NCBI RefSeq assembly: GCF_024584435.1
Contig: NZ_CP102197.1
Coordinates: 1,674,001-1,738,000 of the forward strand
Reading direction: 5' to 3'
Length of the DNA: 64,000 nt
Source of the DNA: Schaalia odontolytica
GTDB taxonomy: Bacteria > Actinomycetota > Actinomycetes > Actinomycetales > Actinomycetaceae
Below, one piece after another: positions 62,337-64,000 of this stretch (position 1 is the first letter of the stretch; each line of letters starts with the position of its first letter). The notes under the pieces were generated by a model that searched no databases, was not told where the DNA came from, and saw only the letters and a list, made by a program, of their open reading frames with translations. The position numbers and the translations under genes are program-made.

Positions 62337-64000
62337 ATGTCGCACTCTCACCCTCGCGCTGTCCGACCGGCCCAGCTGCTCGCGCTGCTGATGGCGTTCC
62401 TGAGTGTCTCCGCGCTCATGGGCGTTGTCGGTGCGGGCATGCTCGTGCCCGTCGCGGGCCCCACCGCGCTTGCCGCGAAGTCGGTCCCCTCGGTCTTCAA
62501 CGAGCTGCCCGGCGACCTGCAGACGGTCGCTCCCGCGGAAGAGTCACAGCTCCTCGATTCGTCGGGCGGCGTCATCGCGCACTTCTACGACAAGCAACGC
62601 ATCGTGGTTCCCAGCTCCCACATCGCCGACGTCATGAAGAAGGCGATCGTCGCGATCGAGGACAAGCGCTTCTACGAGCACAACGGTGTTGATGCCACGG
62701 GCATCGCGCGAGCATTCGTCACGAACCTGGGCGACACGGGGCACCAGGGTGCCTCAACCATCACCCAGCAGTACGTTCGCAACTCTCTGGCCGAGCGCGG
62801 CTACCTCGAGGGCGACGCGGACCAGGTGAGCGCCGCCACCGAACAGACCACCGAGCGCAAGCTGAGGGAGGTCAAGTACGCGCTAGCGTTGGAGAAGACC
62901 CTCTCGAAGGACGAGATCCTCACCGGCTACCTCAATATTGCCTCCTTCGGCCCGATCACCTACGGCGTGGAAGCAGCCTCCCAGCGCTACTTTTCGAAGT
63001 CGGCCTCGGAGCTGGACTACCTGGAGTCCGCGCTCCTGGCGGGCCTCGTTCAGTCCCCCGTCCAGTACGATCCCCTCGTTCACCCCGACACCGCTCAGAA
63101 CCGCCGCGACACGGTGCTGGCGACGATGCTCAAGCAGGGCGTCATCACGCAGGAGGAGTTTGATCGGGGCGTGGAGACAACGGTTGAGGCCATGCTCAAT
63201 CCAACGGTGTCCTCGGAGGGTTGCTCCGGCGCGGAGTCCTCAAAGGCCTACTTCTGCGACTTCGTCCTGGCGCAGTTCCTCGACGACCCCACGTTCGGCG
63301 CGACGCGCATCGAACGCGAGCGAGTGCTCAAGACCCAGGGCATCACGATCCGGACAACCATGGACTCCGCGAAACAGGCTGCCGCCTACACGTCGCTGAC
63401 CAACACGATTCCCGTGGGCGACGCCTCCGGCCTCAACGACGCGCTCATTTCCCTGGATCCGCGCTCCGGTCGAGTCCTGTCGATGGCCCAGAACACGACG
63501 TACGGCATCGAGAGCGGGGAGACGATGTCGAACTACTCGGCGGACGGCAACTTCCAGGTCGGGTCGACATTCAAGGTGTTCACCCTGCTGCAGTGGTTCA
63601 AGGAGGGACACTCCGCGTACGAGACCGTGGGTTCCTCGAACACCTACTACCCCAACGGGTCTTTCAAGTGCGACGGGCGAGCCATCGTGACCGAGGGCTA
63701 CCAGGTGAACGACCTCGCCGGCAAGACCGGAACGATGAACGTCGTTCGCGCGACCGGGCAGTCCGTCAACCAGGCCTTCGTCAACATGGCGTCGCGCGTG
63801 GACTTCTGCTCGATCTTCGACACCGCCTACGAGATGGGCATCACCGAGGATGGCGAGGTTCCCTCCCCCTTCCCGGCGAACATCCTGGGCTCCGTGTCCG
63901 CCTCTCCCATGCAGATGGCGTCCGTCTTCGCGGCGATCGCCAACTCCGGCCAGCAGTGCACGCCCCAGTCAATCGAATCCGTCACCGACCGCAACGAGAA
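62337..64000 (+). CDS. ponA2: Bifunctional penicillin-binding protein (PonA2-like), 3' end beyond window
   Basis: It is a class A peptidoglycan synthase with transglycosylase and transpeptidase domains. A single N-terminal membrane segment (LLALLMAFLSVSALMGVVGA) is followed by the GT51 domain (KKAIVAIEDKRFYEHNGVDA, GASTITQQYVRNSL, KYALALEKTLSKDEILTGYL, ASQRYFSKSASELDYLESAL). A transpeptidase domain follows with the active-site serine in QVGSTFKVFTLLQW and AGKTGTMNVV. AGGAG lies only one base from the ATG at 62337, an unusually short spacing, so a start further in is possible. About 554 codons are visible. Confidence 0.93.
   Translation, partial: MSHSHPRAVRPAQLLALLMAFLSVSALMGVVGAGMLVPVAGPTALAAKSVPSVFNELPGDLQTVAPAEESQLLDSSGGVIAHFYDKQRIVVPSSHIADVMKKAIVAIEDKRFYEHNGVDATGIARAFVTNLGDTGHQGASTITQQYVRNSLAERGYLEGDADQVSAATEQTTERKLREVKYALALEKTLSKDEILTGYLNIASFGPITYGVEAASQRYFSKSASELDYLESALLAGLVQSPVQYDPLVHPDTAQNRRDTVLATMLKQGVITQEEFDRGVETTVEAMLNPTVSSEGCSGAESSKAYFCDFVLAQFLDDPTFGATRIERERVLKTQGITIRTTMDSAKQAAAYTSLTNTIPVGDASGLNDALISLDPRSGRVLSMAQNTTYGIESGETMSNYSADGNFQVGSTFKVFTLLQWFKEGHSAYETVGSSNTYYPNGSFKCDGRAIVTEGYQVNDLAGKTGTMNVVRATGQSVNQAFVNMASRVDFCSIFDTAYEMGITEDGEVPSPFPANILGSVSASPMQMASVFAAIANSGQQCTPQSIESVTDRNE

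Overview
The window is high-GC actinobacterial chromosome and looks like Actinomycetaceae (an Actinomyces/Schaalia-type oral or mucosal organism). The support is WhiB and Crp/GlxR-type regulators, a Tad pilus locus with a DUF4244 pilin, two tRNA-Ser genes, an anaerobic ribonucleotide reductase, and a long stretch (about 45.7-64 kb) whose gene order resembles the Mycobacterium tuberculosis Rv3649-Rv3682 region (helicase, Tad genes, Ssd-like protein, HAD phosphatase, Crp, DUF4177, WhiB, PonA2). The species cannot be fixed from sequence alone.

Layout. 1-4.7 kb is a decaying mobile region. It holds an ISL3-family transposase cut by the window edge, a phage terminase with two compensating frameshifts, a broken phage portal gene, a degenerate 42-bp tandem repeat, and a symmetric array of 19-bp iteron-like repeats. 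4.75-13.3 kb is housekeeping on the minus strand: lysC-asd, a two-component system, and dnaX-recR. 13.4-17.9 kb is a five-gene operon for a MacB-like ABC exporter (ATPase and two FtsX-like permeases) with DUF6273 and DUF4418 proteins, preceded by a CopY/BlaI-like operator. 18-23 kb has a secreted L,D-transpeptidase with choline-binding-type repeats, two tRNA-Ser genes, an AGE-family sugar isomerase/epimerase and phosphoglucomutase.

23-29.2 kb holds two tandem paralogous copies of a three-gene cassette: a small helical secretion-partner-like protein, a large WXG/LXG-like protein with a DUF1023 alpha/beta-hydrolase domain, and a small lipoprotein-like protein. Each copy has the same upstream motif and a similar terminator. 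This looks like a type VII secretion effector/immunity module and is the best candidate for an under-described system. 29.3-33.5 kb is a translationally coupled operon of two polytopic membrane proteins and a cupredoxin-NirK fusion (putative copper nitrite reductase). 33.5-45.7 kb is mixed metabolism: MFS transporter, App1-like phosphatase, LytR_C protein, acyl-CoA dehydrogenase, nrdD-nrdG with two NrdR boxes, a DoxX-like protein, a PAP2 phosphatase and two YbjN proteins.

45.7-54.7 kb carries an MrfA-like helicase convergent with a Tad operon. The far end of that operon has been rearranged: a PfkB kinase and an IS3-family remnant sit between duplicated pieces of Tad genes, including a perfect 91-bp direct repeat. 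54.8-64 kb carries the mycobacteria-like block ending in whiB, a 59-residue DUF4177 gene and the 5' part of a bifunctional penicillin-binding protein gene that runs off the right edge.
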